A DNA stretch of 64,000 nucleotides, from NCBI RefSeq assembly GCF_002111595.1, contig NZ_LUTN01000013.1, positions 55,980 to 119,979 on the forward strand. Direction: 5' to 3'. Below the pieces are notes generated by a model. The model saw only the letters and a program-made list of their open reading frames with translations, was not told where the DNA came from and made no database searches. Below, piece after piece: positions 1 to 9,845 of the stretch. The DNA is from Lonsdalea britannica. Its GTDB lineage: Bacteria > Pseudomonadota > Gammaproteobacteria > Enterobacterales > Enterobacteriaceae. The position numbers were made by a program, and so were the translations under genes. The first letter of the stretch is position 1. Each line of letters starts with the position of its first letter.

Positions 1-190
1 GCCGTGTGATTTCAATCGCCTGTTGACCGGGCGGCGGCGCGGGTTCTGGCGTGTTCAAGCCGCAGGCGGAGAGTAGCAGAGAACATGAAAATATCGCCAG
101 TCGCTGACGTGTCCGTTGTAATGCGCTGCGCGCCAAAAAGAAAATCGCTGAACATTTTCGCTGAAAAGGCTGAGGCTCCGTCAACAGCAT
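1..190 (-). CDS. bsmA: BsmA-like lipoprotein, N-terminal part only (runs off the left edge)
   Basis: An open minus-strand frame of 63 codons runs from an ATG at 190 off the window edge without a stop. It encodes a hydrophobic stretch ending in a lipobox, LLLSAC, with the cysteine codon at 62-64, followed by a proline-rich segment (TPEPAPPPG). That is a typical outer-membrane lipoprotein start. The residues after the cysteine resemble what I recall of E. coli BsmA, a small lipoprotein linked to biofilm stress resistance, and in E. coli bsmA lies next to yjfP, which is also found here. A TTG at 136 would put the cysteine at residue 25, a more usual signal length, but has no clear ribosome site. 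Family assignment is by recall and position; the lipoprotein signal is seen directly. Confidence 0.55.
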   Translation of the reverse strand, partial: MLLTEPQPFQRKCSAIFFLARSALQRTRQRLAIFSCSLLLSACGLNTPEPAPPPGQQAIEITR

Positions 191-498
191 CTTCGCTGCC
201 TGCTGGTGCGTGGATGACTCTGCTGGTTTTTCGCCTTTTGTGTGGCACTTTTCGCTGGTGGATTGACTAATGGCTGTCGTTTTTTGCTTGCCAATTGCCT
301 TATCGCAGTCGTAATATTCTGCTGTTTCCATTTCCACTCACCTATCGCATTGCAAAGGAGGTTCAGTATGACTTATTCACATTCAACCCTTTGCAGGCAA
401 TGTCAGGATTAATCACCGCAGTTTTCTGTTTCTTTGCGTCTTGTTCCGGCTTCTGCCTGCCCACGAAATCTTTTTCAATTGATCATTAGGATTGATCT
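191..498. other. Intergenic region between bsmA-like gene and rtcB2
   Basis: This 308-base divergent region should carry the promoters of both flanking genes. I cannot place a convincing sigma-70 promoter. Its one notable element is a very strong ribosome site (AAAGGAGG) in front of a 14-codon frame at 368-412, which is listed separately. Confidence 0.5.
368..412 (+). CDS. Possible 14-residue leader ORF upstream of rtcB2
   Basis: ATG at 368 follows AAAGGAGG at a good distance, the best ribosome site in the neighbourhood. The frame reads MTYSHSTLCRQCQD and then stops. It contains a CxxC pair but is too short to classify. It could be a regulatory leader, the start of a gene broken by a further missing base, or chance. 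No homology is recognised. Confidence 0.2.
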   Translation: MTYSHSTLCRQCQD

Positions 499-1619
499 AT
501 GGGCAATACAATTCGCTCTATTTCTGCGTGCGTGAATGTGATCGCGTCGCAAAACACCTGGATTGATGATACCGCCATTCAGCAATTGACCGCTACAGCC
601 GGTCTGCCGGATATGGCGCGGGTGTCCGGCATGCCGGACCTGCATCCGGGGCGCGGCTATCCCATTGGGGCCGCTTTTTTCTCTCTCCGCCGTTTTTACC
701 CTGCGCTGGTCGGTAACGATATCGGCTGTGGCATGGCGTTATGGCGCACCGGCTTATCTGCCGGCAAAATTTCTCTGGATAAGCTGGAGAAAAGATTGGG
801 CAATATCGATGGTCCGTTGGACGACGTGCCGGACCTCGACGACGATATGCTGCCGCACCGGTTTTCTCTCGGCACCCTTGGCGGCGGTAATCATTTTGCC
901 GAGCTGCAACAGGTGGATCAGGTCTACCAGCCGTCACTCTTTGAAGAAATGATGCCGGACGCCCGGCGACTCTTGCTGCTTGTGCATAGCGGGTCGCGAG
1001 GGCTAGGTCAGGCCATTTTGGAGCAGCACGTCCGAAAGCACGGGCATCAAGGTTTGCGGGAGGGGACGCCCGACGCTGATGATTACTGGCGGCAGCATCA
1101 ACAGGCGCTGCGCTTTGCCGAGGTTAATCGGCAGTGCATTGCCCTGCGTATGTTGCAGCGGTGGCACACGGACGGCGAAGCCTGCTGGATGTGGCTCACA
1201 ATCTGGTGACGTCGACCACCATCGACGGCGAGGCCGGGTGGCTGCACCGCAAGGGCGCCACGCCGTCCGATGCCGGTCCGGTCGTCATCCCCGGCTCTCG
1301 CGGCGATTACAGCTATCTGGTACAGCCGCGGCCCGATGCAGTCAGTCTGTACTCATTGGCGCACGGCGCAGGCCGCAAATGGATGCGTACCGAATGCAAG
1401 GCGCGCCTTGAGCAGCGCTACAGCATGCAGGATCTGGCGCGTACCGCGCTGGGGAGTCGCGTCATCTGTCAGGATAAACAGCTGATGTTTCAGGAGGCGC
1501 CTCAGGCGTACAAGTCGATTGATACGGTGATCGCGTCTCTGGAAGGGGCGGGACTGATCACGCCAATCGCGCGTTTGAAGCCGTTGTTAACGTATAAAAC
1601 GCGGGGAGGTGCCGCATGA
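499..1619 (+). CDS. rtcB2: RtcB2-type RNA ligase of the PrfH pair (frameshift near 1182)
   Basis: GTP- and metal-dependent RNA ligase of the RtcB family, the subfamily paired with PrfH that rejoins 16S rRNA cut in the decoding centre. The N-terminal frame (499-1209) carries GNDIGCGM (Asp74, Cys77), GGGNHF (His132) and HSGSRG (His163), all expected metal-site segments. The second frame (to 1619) carries VAHNLV and the guanylylation-site motif AHGAGR. The two halves join if one base is added at about 1181-1183, where GAAGCCTGCTGG becomes GAAGCCCTGCTGG. That gives about 373 residues, a normal family length. The start has AGGA seven bases upstream. The end overlaps prfH by four bases (ATGA). The catalytic residues are present on both sides of the shift, so I take the break as a likely read error; if real, the ligase is lost. 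Confidence 0.85.
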
Positions 1620-2233
1620 TTTTTCTGCAACTCTCCGCCGCGCAAGGGCCTGATGAGTGCATGTTGGCGACCGCCAAGGCATTACACACGCTGACGCGCG
1701 AAGCGCACGCGTTGTCCGTCACGCTGGAGATGGTCGAAAGCGAATCCGGGGACCGGCCGGGAACGCTGAGATCCGCGTTGGTTCTACTGCAGGGCGACGC
1801 CGAGGAAGCGCTGGCGGACGCATGGTGCGGGACGTTGCAGTGGGTTTGTCCCAGTCCCTGGCGTAAAGGTCCCGGGCGTAAGAACTGGTTTATCGGCGTG
1901 CAGCGTTTCACCCCACAGCAAACGTTCACTGACGGAGAGATCCGTATCGAGACGCTGCGCTCTTCCGGTCCCGGTGGCCAGCACGTCAATAAGACGGAGT
2001 CCGCCGTCCGCGCGACGCATGTCGCCAGCGGCATCAGCGTACGGGTGCAAAGTGAGCGTAGCCAGCATGCCAATCGCCGTCTCGCGCTCCATTTGATTGA
2101 GTGGCGCTTACGGCAGCAGCACCAGCAGCGGACGGCGGCCTTGCGGGAGCAGCGACATCGTTGTCACCAACAGGTTGAACGTGGCAATCCGGTGCGGGTG
2201 TTCAAAGGCGAGCGCTTCGAACCCTGTGGTTAG
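1616..2233 (+). CDS. prfH: Peptide chain release factor H (PrfH)
   Basis: A class I release-factor-like protein of 205 residues that releases peptides from ribosomes with a damaged decoding centre, so that the partner ligase can repair the rRNA. The GGQ peptidyl-hydrolysis motif lies at residues 120-122 within [17 protein letters not shown]. The codon-recognition domain 2 of true RF1/RF2 is missing, as expected for PrfH. E. coli K-12 carries only a shortened copy, while this one looks full length. It is translationally coupled to rtcB2 by an ATGA overlap. The pair sits between the bsmA-like gene and yjfP, which suggests insertion as a cassette. Confidence 0.9.
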   Translation: MIFLQLSAAQGPDECMLATAKALHTLTREAHALSVTLEMVESESGDRPGTLRSALVLLQGDAEEALADAWCGTLQWVCPSPWRKGPGRKNWFIGVQRFTPQQTFTDGEIRIETLRSSGPGGQHVNKTESAVRATHVASGISVRVQSERSQHANRRLALHLIEWRLRQQHQQRTAALREQRHRCHQQVERGNPVRVFKGERFEPCG

Positions 2234-2385
2234 CCATCCGCCAGCCGTCACGCTTTGTCGTTTTTTATCTATGGTTGGGGGGATTTCTTTTTATCCCTCA
2301 GGTGTGTTTGGCGCTATGGTATGGGGAGTAAACGCGCTGGCGACGGCACTGGCGGCGTAGATGAACGAAAAGGGAGGTGACACTG

Positions 2386-3135
2386 ATGGTCGATATTTCG
2401 GTAACCACGATAAACGGCGTTGAGGCGTTGCACGCTACGCCATCAGGCAAACAGGCTGCGTCTCTGCCCACCGTTTTCTTCTTTCACGGTTTCACCTCCT
2501 CGAAAGAGGTCTATTCCTACTTCGGCTATGCGCTGGCGCATGCCGGATTTCGCGTGGTTTCCCCGGATGCCCCGATGCACGGCGCCCGCTTTGACGGTGA
2601 CGACGCGCGGCGTTTGCATCATTTCTGGGATATCTTCCAGCAGAATGTCCGGGAGCTGCCGGAGTACGTGGCGCATTTCCGTCAGTTGGGATTGATTGAA
2701 GACGGGCGCATTGGCGTCTGCGGCGCTTCATTGGGGGGGATGACCGCGTTAGCGTCGATGACGCAGTATCCGTGGATCAACGCGGTGGCGGCCTTTATGG
2801 GATCGGGCTATGTCTCATCATTGTCGCGCTCTTTGTTCCCTCCGGTCGCGCCGGATGAACCGCAGAACGCGCCGCAATTCGCGTCGCTGGCAGAACAGCT
2901 TGCGCCTTACGATGTGGGGCATCAGCTGGAAAAAGTGTCTGACCGACCGCTGCTGCTGTGGCATGGGCTGGCGGATACGCTGGTACCGGCGGACGAGACT
3001 GAACGTTTGTATCAGGCGCTTGCCAAACGTCAGCTGGACGCGAACGTGACTTATCTGACGGAGGCGGGTATCGGCCATAAAATCACCCCCACCGCGCTGC
3101 GGGCGGGCGCCCATTTTTTCCGTCAGCACCTCTGA
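2386..3135 (+). CDS. yjfP: YjfP-type alpha/beta-hydrolase esterase
   Basis: Cytoplasmic carboxylesterase-like alpha/beta hydrolase of 249 residues, the same length as E. coli YjfP. The oxyanion-side motif FHGFTSSKE is near residue 34. The nucleophile Ser115 lies in CGASLGG, with Asp197 in HGLADTLVP and His231 in GIGHKI as the likely triad partners. I choose ATG 2386 over the in-frame GTG at 2377 because GGGAGGTG lies at proper distance only from the ATG. In E. coli this gene lies before the ula operon and rpsF; here the ula genes are absent and rpsF follows directly. The natural substrate is not known. Confidence 0.88.
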   Translation: MVDISVTTINGVEALHATPSGKQAASLPTVFFFHGFTSSKEVYSYFGYALAHAGFRVVSPDAPMHGARFDGDDARRLHHFWDIFQQNVRELPEYVAHFRQLGLIEDGRIGVCGASLGGMTALASMTQYPWINAVAAFMGSGYVSSLSRSLFPPVAPDEPQNAPQFASLAEQLAPYDVGHQLEKVSDRPLLLWHGLADTLVPADETERLYQALAKRQLDANVTYLTEAGIGHKITPTALRAGAHFFRQHL

Positions 3136-3176
3136 GTGGCGGACGTTTTCCTGTCGTCAATCACATCATTGACTCT

Positions 3177-3213
3177 AAGGCCGCGTCTTTTTCTCGCGGC
3201 CTTTCTGCTTTCC
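3177..3213 (+). terminator. Terminator after yjfP
   Basis: Nine-base arms AAGGCCGCG (3177-3185) and CGCGGCCTT (3195-3203) flank a nine-base T-rich loop and are followed by TCTGCTTTCC. It separates yjfP from the rpsF promoter. Confidence 0.75.
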
Positions 3214-3228
3214 CGGCCACATTGTCGC

Positions 3229-3257
3229 TTGTGTTACCTGTACGGGGCACTTATAAT
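3229..3257 (+). promoter_or_regulatory. Sigma-70 promoter of the rpsF operon
   Basis: A perfect -10 hexamer TATAAT at 3252-3257 lies 17 bases after TTGTGT at 3229-3234. Initiation near 3264 would leave a leader of about 90 bases before rpsF, long enough for S6:S18 autoregulation known in many bacteria. I could not identify the binding hairpin with certainty. Confidence 0.7.
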
Positions 3258-3338
3258 TGCGCGTCATTTTTTCGGCCGCACACAACTACGTTCCTTGCTT
3301 CCATGGGCCGCGGCTGACCCTGACAGGAGGCTGAATAA

Positions 3339-3749
<411 letters not shown>

Positions 3750-3758
3750 TTTGCCGTG

Positions 3759-4308
<550 letters not shown>

Positions 4309-4349
4309 TCGGCTGCTGTCTATTAACAAGACTTTAAGAGGATAAGGTA

Positions 4350-4802
4350 ATGCAAGTTATTCTGCTTGATAAAGTAGCAAACCTGGGCAGCCTGGGCGAC
4401 CAGGTAAACGTTAAAGCGGGCTACGCTCGTAACTTCCTGGTTCCGCAGGGCAAAGCTGTGCCGGCAACCAAGAAAAACGTTGAGTTCTTCGAAGCTCGTC
4501 GCGCTGAACTGGAAGCCAAACTGGCTGACGTTCTGGCCGCAGCTGAAGCTCGTGCCGCTAAACTGAACGAACTGGCTAACGTCACCATCGCTTCCAAAGC
4601 GGGTGATGAAGGTAAACTGTTTGGTTCTATCGGTACTCGTGACATCGCTGATGCGGTTACCGCAGCTGGCGTTGAAGTTGCGAAAAGCGAAGTCCGCCTG
4701 CCGGATGGCGTTCTGCGTACTCTGGGCGAACACGAAGTGAGCTTCCAGGTTCACAGCGACGTATTCGCTAAGCTGAACGTGGTTATCGTTGCTGAAGCGT
4801 AA
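4350..4802 (+). CDS. rplI: 50S ribosomal protein L9
   Basis: Large-subunit protein L9, 150 residues. The N-terminal signature [17 protein letters not shown] and the following [13 protein letters not shown] are conserved, then comes the long connecting helix rich in Ala and Glu and the C-terminal domain. It has a good ribosome site (AAGAGGATAAGG). Last gene of the operon, followed by a terminator. Confidence 0.97.
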   Translation: MQVILLDKVANLGSLGDQVNVKAGYARNFLVPQGKAVPATKKNVEFFEARRAELEAKLADVLAAAEARAAKLNELANVTIASKAGDEGKLFGSIGTRDIADAVTAAGVEVAKSEVRLPDGVLRTLGEHEVSFQVHSDVFAKLNVVIVAEA

Positions 4803-4824
4803 TTTACGCTGATGTTAACGTCGT

Positions 4825-4856
4825 AAAACGCTGGCCTTGTGCCAGCGTTTTGCATT
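4825..4856 (+). terminator. Terminator of the rpsF operon
   Basis: Eleven-base arms AAAACGCTGGC (4825-4835) and GCCAGCGTTTT (4841-4851) enclose a five-base loop. The T run is part of the right arm and the following bases are GCATTTC. Confidence 0.85.
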
Positions 4857-4964
4857 TCTGGGGGGAGTGAATCGATAATTCACCTGGGTGGGTAACAGGC
4901 CCTTTCCGCTGACAGAAAGCGCCCGCTTTCTTTTTGACTTTCCTATCCGTGACTCAAACGCCAC

Positions 4965-5573
4965 CTAGCGAGTGCGAACAAACGCGCCGTCCTGCTGACG
5001 GACGAACTGCACCGTCTGGTTATCCGTTGTATCAATCTCTAATTCCGACACCACGTCCTGCGCATTCAACCGCAGTCTGACCTTTTGTCCCGCATGAAGA
5101 CTGCTGAGCGGTTTGTCGCTGCCTTCCACCTGCGCCATGGCGAACACGTCGTTAACCGGCAGGTTGTGATCGCGAAAAAGCTGCGCCAGCGTTTGTCCTG
5201 AGGCTATCTGGTAGTTTTGCCACGGTTTTTCCGTTGCTGCGGGAGCCGCTTCTGCTTGTTCCGGCGCAGGGGCTGAAACAGTATGCGGCGTTGGATTGAC
5301 CAGCCTGGCTTGAACCGGAGCGGGCTCTGACGCCAACGGAACATTTGTGGGGCTGGCGACGTTCGGAGACTCCGGCGTTGGAGAATAGGGCCAGAGCAGC
5401 ACAATCAGCAGCAAGGTCGCCGCAATCAGCAACCCGCGACGATGCGGATAGGGCAGCGGTTCCATCCACTGGAAGCGGTCCGGCACATGCCAGAGCTGAC
5501 GTAGCAGCGGCGAGATTCGGCCATAGGGGATGCGACGTGCGGAGGCTGACGCGGACGGTCTGCGGCCTGGCAT
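4965..5573 (-). CDS. oapA: OapA (YtfB), cell-division and envelope protein with LysM-like domain
   Basis: Inner-membrane protein with a periplasmic peptidoglycan-binding LysM-like (OapA) domain, called YtfB in E. coli, where it localises to the division site. From ATG 5573 the product has 202 residues: a cytoplasmic N-terminus with the conserved W(M)EPLP and HRRG, a single membrane helix near residues 50-66, a proline/alanine-rich linker, and a C-terminal domain starting near QNYQIASGQTLAQLFRDH. ATG 5639 gives a 224-residue form and has a better ribosome site (CAGGGA), but its extra 22 residues do not look like the family. It is placed between rplI and fklB as in E. coli. Confidence 0.85.
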   Translation of the reverse strand: MPGRRPSASASARRIPYGRISPLLRQLWHVPDRFQWMEPLPYPHRRGLLIAATLLLIVLLWPYSPTPESPNVASPTNVPLASEPAPVQARLVNPTPHTVSAPAPEQAEAAPAATEKPWQNYQIASGQTLAQLFRDHNLPVNDVFAMAQVEGSDKPLSSLHAGQKVRLRLNAQDVVSELEIDTTDNQTVQFVRQQDGAFVRTR

Positions 5574-5907
5574 TTTATCGGCGATGCGGAACTGCCAGGG
5601 ACGTTGACGCCACAAGCGCAGGCAGGATTGCCATAGCATGCGGGAATCCCTGCGAGTTTTACTTCTCCTGGGCGCGATTCTGCCATGATGACCTCTCTTG
5701 CTACCGTGTAAGGTAAAACGCCTTGAGTATATCGGTAATCCCTTAATGATAGCCAGTAAGTCAGAACGCTTTTGGGGCGGAGTCCACGCTATCGGTCACA
5801 AGGTATGTCAGCGCGCGTCCGGCGGGGCTGGACAGAGAAAATTTTACCCATAAACCTCACGCTGTTATGCTGCACGTTCGCTATTTTTACAGAAAAAAGG
5901 AACATCA

Positions 5908-6528
5908 ATGACAACGCCTTCTTATGACAGCGTAGAAGCCCAGGCAAGCTACGGCATCGGCCTGCAGATCGGTCAACAGTTACAGGAATCGGGTCTGGAA
6001 GGGCTGCTTCCTGAAGCGCTGGTCGCTGGCCTGCGTGATGCTCTTGACGGACAGGCGCCAGCCGTACCGGTCGACGTCGTTCACCGTGCGTTGCGTGAAG
6101 TTCATGAACGTGCGGATGCGGTACGCCGCGAACGTCAGCGCGAGCTGGCGGTAGAAGGTCAGCGTTTCCTGGAAGAGAATGCGCAGAAAGAAGGCGTGAG
6201 CAGCACCGAGTCTGGTCTTCAGTTCCGTGTGTTGACTCAGGGCGAAGGCGATATTCCTGCCCGTCAGGACCGCGTACGTGTGCACTACACCGGTCGTCTG
6301 ATCGACGGTACGGTCTTCGACAGCTCCGTACAGCGCGGCCAGCCGGCGGAATTCCCGGTCAGCGGCGTTATCCCAGGCTGGGTTGAAGCTCTGACCCTGA
6401 TGCCGGTCGGTTCCAAGTGGGAACTGTATATCCCGCAGGACCTGGCCTACGGCGAACGTGGCGCTGGCGCGTCCATCCCGCCGTTCAGCGCGCTGATTTT
6501 TGAAGTCGAGCTGCTGGAAATCCTGTAA
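5908..6528 (+). CDS. fklB: FKBP-type peptidyl-prolyl isomerase FklB (22 kDa)
   Basis: Cytoplasmic peptidyl-prolyl cis-trans isomerase, 206 residues, identical in length to E. coli FklB. Residues 1-110 form the alpha-helical dimerisation domain ([18 protein letters not shown]). Residues 115-206 form the FKBP catalytic domain, with [23 protein letters not shown] and AYGERGAG, the usual active-site segments. The ribosome site AAAAAAGGAAC is strong. It is divergent from oapA, as in E. coli; the next E. coli gene, cycA, is not here and tsx follows instead. Confidence 0.95.
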   Translation: MTTPSYDSVEAQASYGIGLQIGQQLQESGLEGLLPEALVAGLRDALDGQAPAVPVDVVHRALREVHERADAVRRERQRELAVEGQRFLEENAQKEGVSSTESGLQFRVLTQGEGDIPARQDRVRVHYTGRLIDGTVFDSSVQRGQPAEFPVSGVIPGWVEALTLMPVGSKWELYIPQDLAYGERGAGASIPPFSALIFEVELLEIL

Positions 6529-6539
6529 GTCAGGAAACC

Positions 6540-6565
6540 GTCAGACCGTCGACGGGCGGTCTGAC
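6540..6565. terminator. Hairpin between convergent fklB and tsx
   Basis: Nine-base arms GTCAGACCG (6540-6548) and CGGTCTGAC (6557-6565). No T run follows on either strand, so it may end transcription only in part. Confidence 0.4.
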
Positions 6566-6596
6566 ATCTCGCCTTACCACGAGAGCGACTGCCTCG

Positions 6597-7466
6597 TTAG
6601 AAGTTATACCCCACCATGGCGTAATATCCCCATCCGGTCGATTTGATCGGCCCCTGCGGCGTGCCAATCTCCGCCCCATCCTGCCATTGTCCGCCGTGAT
6701 GGAAATAGCGCGCGACGAGCGCGTAGTGCCAGTGATCGTAGCCCAGCGACAGAATGTGGCTGGAGGCAATAGAGTTGCTGGTGCGTACTTGCTTACCGTT
6801 ACCGTCTACCCAGTTGCTGTCCTTGGCCAAATCGGAGCCAAAGTCGAAGTTGGTGAAACCGATGTAGCTCAAGTTGCCGCCCCACAGCGGGGTCAGCGGA
6901 ACAAAGTATTTCACCTTGATGCGATAGCCGTCCCACTGGTTTTCGTTGGCCGCCTGATAGTTTTCCCACTGATATTTAGCGTATACGTTCAGCGACAGGT
7001 TGATCGGCAGACCGGTATCGATGTCGGTGCCAAGCCCCATGTACCAGGTATTCTGACGTCCGTCGGCGTTATGCCCGAGGTCGTAGATATAGTTATTGGC
7101 GAAGTACCACTGCTTGAAGGGACCGAAGCTGAGATCGGTGCCGGTCAGGTTATCGAGGGAAACGCGGGGTTCGATTTCCATAAACAGCGGAGAGCCTTTG
7201 TCCCAGATGCCGCTGTCGGGCGTGTTGCCGACGCCAAAGAACTTGGGAACATCCACATAGCCGTAAAAGTCGAGTAAGTCTGTTTTGGCGAAGGCTTCGT
7301 ATTCCAGATAAAGGTCGTTATTGAGCTGTGGTCCAAAGCGGGTATGGTAGCTGCCGACGACGTTGACGCTCTGATGCCACCAGTCTGAGGCATACTGACC
7401 GTCGGCCGCGGCCGCGCTAAAAGACGAAGCCAGCAGCGCACCGGCGGCAAAGGCGATTTTCTTCAT
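6597..7466 (-). CDS. tsx: Nucleoside-specific outer-membrane channel Tsx
   Basis: Twelve-stranded beta-barrel channel for nucleosides, 289 residues (294 in E. coli). The signal peptide [20 protein letters not shown] is followed by the mature N-terminus and family segments [27 protein letters not shown] and GYVDVPKFF. The last residue is Phe, as required for barrel assembly. E. coli tsx lies elsewhere, so its position beside fklB is a local difference. In E. coli it is controlled by CytR, CRP and DeoR; I could not mark those operators here. Confidence 0.93.
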   Translation of the reverse strand: MKKIAFAAGALLASSFSAAAADGQYASDWWHQSVNVVGSYHTRFGPQLNNDLYLEYEAFAKTDLLDFYGYVDVPKFFGVGNTPDSGIWDKGSPLFMEIEPRVSLDNLTGTDLSFGPFKQWYFANNYIYDLGHNADGRQNTWYMGLGTDIDTGLPINLSLNVYAKYQWENYQAANENQWDGYRIKVKYFVPLTPLWGGNLSYIGFTNFDFGSDLAKDSNWVDGNGKQVRTSNSIASSHILSLGYDHWHYALVARYFHHGGQWQDGAEIGTPQGPIKSTGWGYYAMVGYNF

Positions 7467-8119
7467 GTGTTTCCTCGTTAAAACAAAGAGCGTTTCCTGC
7501 TCGTTAAAGGTGACGGCGTGCTGAAAACACGCAGCACCAAAATCGTGGAAAGTTAAGCGTGTCTGGCGGCAAGGGCTGTCATCCCTCTCTGCCGCGTTGA
7601 TTCACCGTGTTCAGAACGGCATAACGGTGGGGCGCAGGTCTTTCAATCACGGCATGGCCGAGCCTGATTCTTTCCTGAGCCCTTTGACCTCTGCCGGTCA
7701 GAAGCAAATGACATACCAGAAAACGTCGGCTTCCTTTCCGCCTTGCGTTTTGTTACCTGATGCAATACCTGGAGGATGTTGAAACGGAAAGTCCGTTCAA
7801 TACCTGCGTATTTCGCCTCTTTTTGGTGAAAGACAGGCGGTGTATGCACCAGCGAAGAGCCGGACATCGCCGATGGGGCCGGCCGTCAACGGCGGGCTGT
7901 AGTATCAACGGAACGATGGCGGGAAAGTTTGGTCTGCATCAGTTCTTAGCCGGTTTTCTCTTCTGCGATGTGCTTGCACCTAATGTTTATGCGCCTAATT
8001 CGTTGAAAACCGCCTATATATCGATTTTTAATAAGTTAAACCTATCGTTTTAGACGAAAGTTGGTACGCGGCTTGCGTGCAGGTGGATGATACCTCCACC
8101 ACACCAAGGAATGCTGCTG
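7467..8119. other. Long intergenic region between tsx and the ABC importer
   Basis: The 650-base divergent region has no convincing gene; the frames in it are short with no recognisable motifs. It should hold the tsx promoter on the left. On the right it holds a sigma-54-type promoter at 8061-8078. The bases at 7975-8050 are AT-rich compared with the genes, which would suit an activator or IHF site upstream of such a promoter. Confidence 0.5.
8061..8078 (+). promoter_or_regulatory. Candidate sigma-54 promoter of the peptide ABC operon
   Basis: TTGGTACGCGGCTTGCGT has the invariant GG (8063-8064) and GC (8075-8076) separated by exactly ten bases, as in the TGGCAC-N5-TTGC consensus. Initiation near 8088 leaves a leader of about 30 bases to the ATG at 8120. 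No sigma-54 activator gene is in the window. Confidence 0.6.
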
Positions 8120-9793
8120 ATGAAAGAACACTGTTCCGGTCCCACGTTTTCTTTGACTCGTTTGGCTCTGGCCGTTCTGATGGTGGGGGCGACGTTGCCG
8201 GCTGTCGCTCGCGCTGAAAGCACGTTACGTATTGGCATGACGGCGGCGGATATTCCACTGACGTTGGGCCAGCCCGATCAGGGGTACGAAGGCAACCGCT
8301 TCACCGGCATCACGCTTTATGATTCGCTGACGCAGTGGGATCTGTCGCAGGGCGAAAAGCCCAGCGGACTGATACCCGGTCTGGCGACGGGCTGGAAAGT
8401 GAACCCGGACGATCCTACACAATGGACCTTCACGCTGCGTCCGGGCGTCAAGTTTCATGACGGCACGCCGTTCAATGCCGATGCGGTGGTGTGGAATGTG
8501 GATAAGGTGCTGAACAAAGCGTCTGTTCAGTTCGCGCCCGCGCAGATCGGCACGACCGCGTCGCGTATGCCGACGCTGGTGTCCGCACGCAAGATTGACG
8601 ATTTGACGGTAGCGCTGGTGACGACCGAGCCGGACGCCGTCCTGCCTTATAACCTCACCAACCTGTTTATCGTCTCGCCCACCGCGTGGCAGCAGGCCTT
8701 TGACGCTGTGCCTGCTTCGGTGACCGACCGAGCGGAGCGCGCCAAGCAGGCCTGGACCGCCTTTGCCGCCAAAGCGGTGGGGACCGGGCCGTTCAAAATG
8801 AATAAGCTGGTGCCGCGCCAGCAGCTGACGCTCGATAAAAACCCCGACTATTGGGACAGCAAACGCGTGCCGAAAGTCGACCATCTGATTTTGGTGCCGC
8901 TGCCGGAAGCGAATGCCCGCACGGCGGCGTTGTTGTCCGGTCAGGTGGACTGGATCGAGGCGCCCGCGCCGGATGTGATGGAACAGATCAAGAGCCGCGG
9001 CTTCAAGATCTACGCCAATGCGCAGCCGCACCTCTGGCCGTGGCAGTTTTCTTTCGCGCCGGGCTCGCCGTGGTTGGATAAACGCGTCCGTCAGGCGGCC
9101 AACCTGTGTATCGACCGTAGCGAACTGAAGTCGTATCTCGGCGGTTATATGCAGGAAGCCACCGGCATTTATGAAAAGGATTCGCCGTGGTACGGCCATC
9201 CGCAGTTCAAGATCCGCTATGACGCGGACGCGGCGCGCAAACTGATGCAGGAAGCAGGGTACAGCGAGAGTAAACCGTTGTCGGTCAAAGTTCTGGCCTC
9301 CGCTTCCGGTTCCGGGCAAATGCAACCGTTGCCCATGAACGAGTTTATTCAGCAAAGCCTGAAAGCCTGCTACTTCAACGTCAATATTCAGGTGACGGAG
9401 TGGAATACGCTGTTCAGCGGCTGGCGACTGGGCGCGAAAGATCCGGCGGCGCAGGGCGCCAATGCTGTCAACGTCAGCGCGGCGGTGATGGATCCGTACT
9501 TCGGCATGATGCGTTTCGCCAGCGAAAAAACCTTCCCGCCCGTCTCCACCAACTGGGGCTATTTCTCCACGCCGCAGATCGAGGCGTTGATTACCAAAAC
9601 CCGTAATGCCTTCGAACCCGCCGCGCTGGATGCCGCCGCGGCCGAACTCCACACCGCGATAGTGGATGAAACGCCGTTCCTGTTCGTGGGGCATGACATG
9701 GCGCCGCGCGCCATTTCACCTGCCGTGACCGGCGTCGTGCAGGCGCAGAGTTGGATGATCGACCTGACGCTGCCCGCCAAGAAAGCGGAGTGA
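8120..9793 (+). CDS. Periplasmic substrate-binding protein of a peptide-type ABC importer (SBP family 5)
   Basis: Solute-binding protein of the oligopeptide/dipeptide/nickel class, 557 residues from ATG 8120. A signal peptide covers about the first 32 residues, ending AVARAES. Family segments include LAPGLATGWKVN-like text (GLIPGLATGWKV), TFTLRPGVKFHDGTPFNADAVVWN and GTGPFKMNKL. I prefer ATG 8120 to the in-frame ATG 8087, because AAGGA lies nine bases before it and 8087 would coincide with the predicted transcript start. First gene of a five-gene operon. The substrate cannot be read from the sequence; peptides, amino-acid conjugates or opine-like compounds are possible. Confidence 0.88.
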   Translation: MKEHCSGPTFSLTRLALAVLMVGATLPAVARAESTLRIGMTAADIPLTLGQPDQGYEGNRFTGITLYDSLTQWDLSQGEKPSGLIPGLATGWKVNPDDPTQWTFTLRPGVKFHDGTPFNADAVVWNVDKVLNKASVQFAPAQIGTTASRMPTLVSARKIDDLTVALVTTEPDAVLPYNLTNLFIVSPTAWQQAFDAVPASVTDRAERAKQAWTAFAAKAVGTGPFKMNKLVPRQQLTLDKNPDYWDSKRVPKVDHLILVPLPEANARTAALLSGQVDWIEAPAPDVMEQIKSRGFKIYANAQPHLWPWQFSFAPGSPWLDKRVRQAANLCIDRSELKSYLGGYMQEATGIYEKDSPWYGHPQFKIRYDADAARKLMQEAGYSESKPLSVKVLASASGSGQMQPLPMNEFIQQSLKACYFNVNIQVTEWNTLFSGWRLGAKDPAAQGANAVNVSAAVMDPYFGMMRFASEKTFPPVSTNWGYFSTPQIEALITKTRNAFEPAALDAAAAELHTAIVDETPFLFVGHDMAPRAISPAVTGVVQAQSWMIDLTLPAKKAE

Positions 9794-9845
9794 TACCGTC
9801 TGGCCGCCCTTCTCGGGCGGCACCTAACCCCATCGCGGAGGAGCC

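Noticed and set aside
12..248. A 78-codon minus-strand frame overlapping the left edge
   Set aside because: It is out of frame with the lipobox-containing bsmA-like frame, has no family motif and looks like its shadow.
7760..8053. A 97-codon frame between tsx and the ABC operon
   Set aside because: No ribosome site, no recognisable motif, and it covers the DNA expected to be regulatory.
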